Assembly (NCBI GenBank): GCA_001986395.2
Contig: MQVO02000016.1
Coordinates: forward strand, 682,001-746,000
Reading direction: 5' to 3'
Source: Irpex lacteus
Taxonomy: Eukaryota; Basidiomycota; Agaricomycetes; Polyporales; Irpicaceae
Length of the DNA: 64,000 bases
This document shows, in pieces, positions 59,559 to 64,000 of the stretch. Within the stretch, counting starts at the first letter, position 1, and each line of letters begins with the position of its first letter. The translations under genes were made by a program, and so were the position numbers. The notes beneath the pieces were generated by a model that worked only from the letters and a program-made list of their open reading frames with translations, was not told the origin of the DNA and searched no databases.

Positions 59559-59589
59559 CACGTGACTGTAATTTAGACAGCGCGAGCGC
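59559..59589. promoter_or_regulatory. Conserved CACGTG promoter block, module 3
   Basis: Same block as in modules 1 and 2, kept although the securin-like gene it would serve is a relic. It may serve the divergent Zn2Cys6 gene 420 bases away. Confidence 0.5.
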
Positions 59590-59950
59590 ATCTCCATCTC
59601 GGATTCCCACTTCTCTCTCATCGCGAACTGAACAGATCACTGCTCTTTATTGAGCGTAATTATAGATTATTGGTCCTTTCCACCAAGCGGACTTCTAGCT
59701 GTATTTGGGTGCGCAATCGCTACGGTTCCCATGTTCCGTGTGTGAGTTTCGTCATTATATTTTGCCAGTGTAACACACTGACACGCGCGTCACGGTCTCC
59801 ACTTCAAACTTTTCTCTCATCGGGTAACAGAAAGTCATTAGTGTAATTATGCCAGCCCTGAGAGCGCGAGAACGTGTCATGAAGCGGAGCGTCGTGCTTC
59901 TAGCTCTATGTGGGTGGACTATCGCTATAGTTTTTATATCTCTACGTCCG
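59590..59950. repeat. Promoter repeat units, module 3
   Basis: Two units (anchors about 59,637 and 59,829) of the type described for modules 1 and 2, including CTGCTCTTTATTGAGCG and GTCATTAGTGTAATTATG. They lie directly upstream of the module-3 regulator. Confidence 0.62.
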
Positions 59951-60009
59951 TGAGTTTCGTCGTTATATCTTCTTCAAGTTGTTGCCCTCTGGCAGATCCC
60001 ATAATATTA

Positions 60010-61479
60010 ATGGCAAGCACAGACTGCGACTCTACCTTCGACTTGGAGACCTTGCTGGCCGACGTGCAGGATTTGGTAGATGAGAGTTTTGTAGCTCGTG
60101 CCTTGCTGCAGCCCGAGACTAATCCATGGGAGGTACGTTCTCTAAGTTCCTCCTATGCATTCTTCAAGAACACGTTGATAGCATAATCGTTTCATAGACT
60201 TTTCCGTTGGGCTTGCTGTACCCAGCGCATGAGCCATCCAACGAGGCACATCACTCTTTTCTTATTGGTTCAGCTGCAAACAGCCTGGCAGGTGAGAGCG
60301 TACGCCTTCCCACTCTTCGCTATCTGAACCATCCCATTCGAATTCGTCTATAGAAATCGAACCCATTATCAAGAGCGAACCCGTCGAAGACGTTGACCTA
60401 CTATCGACCGTTTCACAACACCAATGCGATCTCGAACTCGACGAATACCTGAATTTTCAAGTTACCCACGAAGATCTTACCATTGCCAGTCCGGCTACTA
60501 CCGTCTTGTTGTCCTCATCACCGATCGATAACTCGGATGTTCCTCTCCTGCATTCCGATGAAGAACACGCCGCTGGGTACTCGTACGTCAACGAACAACT
60601 TGAGTGTCTCGATACAAATAATGATTCCACTTGTGCTACCATCTCGTCAAGCTCATCACCCACGGAAGAAACTCCATTACTTGAGCTCGCTCAGTACTTC
60701 TACATCACCAATCACCTAGACCATCCAATTACCGCTTCAGTTACCGCCGACTCAACCTCGATCTCTATCACAGATACTAGTCCAGCTACCACTGCCTCGT
60801 CGACCTCATTTTCGTTTAGCCCATTCTTCGCTCTCACGGCACTGGCAAGCCCACCTGCTACTATCGCCTCGCTTAGCTTGTCTTTGTTCAGCTCATCCTT
60901 CCCTAGTACTATCTCTTCCGAGTCCACTTCGAGCTGCTCCTCCAATTTGTCTCCGTCTGACGCGCTATTGGCATGCATCAACACGGAGGACGTACCATGC
61001 CCGACCGTCGCTCTTGACGGACCCGCTGCCAGTGAACCTCAACTCGACTTCGAAGAGTCTAAAGTGCGTTACACCTTCGTCGACCCTCACGAAAAACCCA
61101 GAAAGCGACGTGCCAAAGGCATCAAGAACTCCACGCCTATCGCGTGCACTTTCTGTAGACGGCGCAAGATTCGATGTGGGGGGCCGCAGGAGGGAGGTGG
61201 GGTTTGTAAGTGCGTACTCCTATTTTCTTTCTCGTTGTCTCCGCAACTCTTTCTTTTTGCGCTTCCGTTTACCTTGCTGTCTCCGCGCTGATACGTTCGA
61301 CGAGCAAACTGACACATTATACTAGGTCGTGCATACGTCTCAACCGCCAAGGAGAGTGCGTCTTCCCGGCCGTGTCGTATCGCGGCCAACGACGTGTCGG
61401 CTCGAACTCGAGCTCGAAACGCAAGTCGACGTCGACGTCGACGTCGAAAGGTGCACTCCCTCCCTCCAAATCGTCTTGA
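60010..61479 (+). CDS. Zn2Cys6 transcription regulator, module 3
   Basis: Predicted 408 residues in four exons (60010-60132, 60198-60291, 60354-61209, 61326-61479). It starts MASTDCDSTFDLETLLADVQ. Exon 2 reads TFPLGLLYPAHEPSNEAHHS, where the other copies have RFPFGLLYP. After a long Ser/Thr-rich segment comes an intact zinc cluster: IACTFCRRRKIRCGGPQEGG, then CKSCIRLNRQGEC and the basic YRGQRRVGS tail with a run of Ser-Thr-Ser repeats (GTCGAC-type codons, 61,420-61,450). All six cysteines are present. Most likely functional, as is module 1. Confidence 0.85.
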
Positions 61480-62071
61480 ACATCCGCAACGCTCTCGACA
61501 ACTCAAACGCACGTAGAACCGTGGCTTCTCGTAAATAGCCTACAGCCTCTAAAACCTCTGACTCGCCGCCCCATCTACCGCATCTTCTGATCTCGCATTC
61601 GTCGTCGTCTTCGACTTCTCGTCTCATATAACCTCCACTCTCAGCGTTCTTGAACTGGTAACCAAACTTGTAGCATACGTCTTGCAGCTTTTTGGCGGCC
61701 ACTACACACCACACTGTCTGTTCACATCCTCGTTTTTTTGTATTACTTCTCGTGGCCAACGCTATAGCATGTATCTTTCTTGGAACTTCTTGGCGGTCAC
61801 CACTATCTGTATACGAATTATACACCACCTGTATACTTTTCTTGACATATGATCTAGCTAATACTAGTTTTGTAGAGTCTCGCGTCGTACTAGTGTATAC
61901 CACCCACCCCCTGCCGCCATACATGTACACCATTGTTCAAGCTCGGCAGTCTTTCTGTATGATACAATGCATATAATAGGCATCCTAGGAACGAGAAGTT
62001 TAGTGTCTGCATAGTCATCTGAAATTTGCTGGGTGTCACTGACCTTGCACAGAGGAGACGGATGGGGACCA
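61480..62071. other. Spacer between convergent genes, module 3
   Basis: 3' flanks shared with module 2. No gene is supported; ORFs here are shadows of the flanking exons. Confidence 0.5.
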
Positions 62072-63595
62072 CTATGACTCGGAGGACGGCTCCCAGAACC
62101 ACGCATCAATATAATCATAGTCGTCGGCATCTGCAACAAGTCTTCAATACAAGTGATTGAGGAAAAAGTCACACAAGCGTACCTCCTAGATCGGCTAATG
62201 TTTCAAAGTCGGCTGCACGAAAGTCCCCATCTTTCGCATAGTAGAACAGAGTGATACGACCATGAAGCTTGTCCAACGCTGCACGTTGCGCCTCCATGAA
62301 CTCGACAAGACACTCGTGGCTTTCGAACTTCAGTTGCATGCGGATGAATCCTTCTTGTGCGGCACATAGTCCAGCCACCTCTGTCCAGGGATAGGACTGA
62401 TTGAGTATTCCGTTGGTTGGGTGGCCTGTGGTAGAGGATTTCCTCTTCTGGATACGTACGCAGAGTACAGAGATACAGTCGACGGCCAAGGAATTACCAT
62501 CACCAGTAGCTGGGATCTCCATTTGCGAGCCATAGAATCCGAGCTGTATTTTGTATCTCCGAGCTCTATCATTAGTAGGCTCATATTCTTGGATCTCCAT
62601 CTTGCAGCACAAGTCTGGAAAAATATTAGATTACCGTGAACTATTAGGAATGAACACATGAGTCACTCACATACTCGGGTGTCCTGGACTGAGATATCAT
62701 CCGAGTTGGGCCACGTATCAAATTCACCGTAGTAGAATCTAAGAAATGGCGCTTCGTGTCCTTGGCAGAGACATCTGCTAATGTCTAAGATAACTCGCTG
62801 AGCTGACGGAAGTACTTGTAGCTCTACTTCACGCTCATCGAAGGAGTACCGTAGCATGGTAACAAGAGCGAGCCATGCCGTTTCTGAGGTGTATCTTGAG
62901 CTGTATACTCTCACATTGAACCAGCGGAAAACGTTCAGCGGGTTCCTTACGAGTAAATCACTCGCAAAATCTGCCTGCGCAGACCATGTGACATTTGTCA
63001 AGCGGAGGGAATCGAACCGGGAGAACTTTCGGAGGAAAGATGCGAGGTCGTGAGGAGCCACAAAATGGGGTTTGTCGATTATTAGATCACCACACTGCAG
63101 GCACGATTTGGGAGGAGTTCGAGGGAGGGAAGCAAAGAGACGTTGGGATGTTGAACTTTGTAAGCTGGTGGCATCGTTCGGAGGGTTCTCGATACGAAAA
63201 TCAATGGAGATCTCATGCTGTCGCCATCGCCAGAATTGAAATGATGAAGGCTGCATCCCAATCAGATGAAGCCACGGCCGATCTCCTACACGCTGCACCA
63301 GAGTCGTGTGCCAGACATACTCTGAGATTGGCATGAACCTCGCCGGCGTATCCACCATCAACGCCAGAAATGCGCGCATGTCCTCGTAACTCCTGATCGA
63401 CACACTCCGGAAGAGCTGCCGACGGCAGATGTGAGCCCAGTAGACACAGGTGAGCGAACACGCTGTGACATTTTTGATGGCCTCTTTACGATTCGGCACT
63501 GTGTTGCGAAGATCGAGCAACCGCCAAACATCCTCGCATACATCGAGGAGAATACGCCTGAACAGCTCGGGTGGTATGTCGGCTCCAGTGGCCAT
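62072..63595 (-). CDS. F-box-like protein, module 3
   Basis: Predicted 471 residues in three exons (63595-62671, 62614-62183, 62130-62072). It starts MATGADIPPELFRRILLDVC. The F-box second half is ACSLTCVYWAHICRRQLFRS. Conserved middle blocks are RVGDRPWLHLIGMQPSSFQF and FLRKFSRFDSLRLTNVTWSA, and exon 2 has EFMEAQRAALDKLHGRITLF. The last exon ends DAWFWEPSSES. Closest to the module-2 copy by eye. Likely ubiquitin-ligase adaptor; target unknown. Confidence 0.76.
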
Positions 63596-64000
63596 ACCCG
63601 TGTGAATTGTATTTACTGTCGGTGAAGCGATTGAGAGCGGCTGTCTCGAAATTGAACTGGGCTATAACTCACCAGGGAGATATTTGCTGATATAACAGAA
63701 GCTCTCGCGAAGAGAAGCTGGCTATGCGTTGGATGTTGATTCGACTTGCGATGTCGATGAAGGCGAGAGGCAAGGTAACATGATGGGGGATTGGAGGACC
63801 GTGGCAATCCTACCATCGATAGCTGGCTCTGAACTCAGATCGGGAAATCAGTGACATTCGGCGTGTAACGCTCATCGTGGAAATCATGGTATAACTTTAA
63901 TCGAGACGCACGCACGCACGCAAAGATGACTTACAACGACGCTCACACTCCAGCTGTCGACCACAGACGACTTCGAGCGCAGTTCAAGCGCAGGGTAGCT
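63596..64000. other. F-box gene promoter and start of a fourth module
   Basis: Upstream sequence matches that of modules 1 and 2 (CTACCATCGATAGC, GTGTAACGCTCATCGTG). After the ACGCACGCACGC run, 63,921-64,000 repeats 57,178-57,262 almost base for base, so the array appears to continue past the window. Confidence 0.65.

Larger units (their letters stand above)
41500..64000. repeat. Tandem segmental array of a securin-like / Zn2Cys6 / F-box module
   Basis: Three successive modules in the same order and orientation: about 41,500-49,275, 49,300-57,170 and 57,180-63,915, with a fourth beginning at the right edge. Each carries (-) securin-like, (+) Zn2Cys6 regulator and (-) F-box-like genes. The right boundary of each is marked by an ACGCACGCACGC run followed by AAAGATGACTTAC (about 49,270, 57,170 and 63,908). 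Spacing between equivalent F-box starts is 7,895 and 6,753 bp. The array probably continues beyond the window. Confidence 0.88.

Overview
The window is nuclear DNA of a filamentous basidiomycete, most likely an agaricomycete. The genes are broken by many short GT-AG introns of about 48-75 nt. The protein families fit this group: DUF6535, DUF6532, Plavaka-type transposase, METTL24-like methyltransferases, a HAM1-like protein, F-box families and Zn2Cys6 regulators. No species can be named from the sequence alone. Exons were rebuilt by hand, and where exon lengths are given they sum to whole codons.

Layout. Positions 1-18,175 hold ordinary genes: a 5'-truncated amino acid permease (+), an MFS monocarboxylate-type transporter (+), two related METTL24/FkbM-type membrane methyltransferases (-) flanking a secreted GH2 beta-mannosidase (-) and a TPR-like/Kelch/MYND protein (-), and a lipid-anchor-bearing HAM1-like gene (+).

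Positions 18,920-34,250 are a nested-transposon region. Two copies of one 2.7-kb giant palindromic (foldback) element, each with a perfect 8-bp target duplication, lie at 18,928-21,613 and 31,182-33,880. A 6.7-kb element with CAGCAGG terminal inverted repeats and a CC duplication (22,586-29,316) carries a truncated Plavaka-like transposase (-) and an apparently intact DUF6532 gene (+). The 6.7-kb element and the second foldback copy both sit inside one DUF6535 gene. Removing both, with one duplication copy each, restores its reading frame.

Positions 34,600-41,000 hold a relic of a second HAM1-like gene, a tandem pair of paralogous genes of unknown function (-), a sparse stretch and a single-exon F-box-type gene.

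Positions about 41,500-64,000 are a tandem segmental array. The unit is securin-like gene (-), repeat-built bidirectional promoter, Zn2Cys6 regulator (+), F-box-like gene (-), repeated three times with a fourth copy apparently starting at the window edge. The copies have diverged differently. The second regulator lost its ATG and one zinc-binding cysteine while keeping its frame open, and the third securin-like gene survives only as an exon-1 relic. The array is the best candidate for a novel genetic system, because it co-duplicates a likely cell-cycle inhibitor, a transcription factor and a possible ubiquitin-ligase adaptor. That functional link is inference only.
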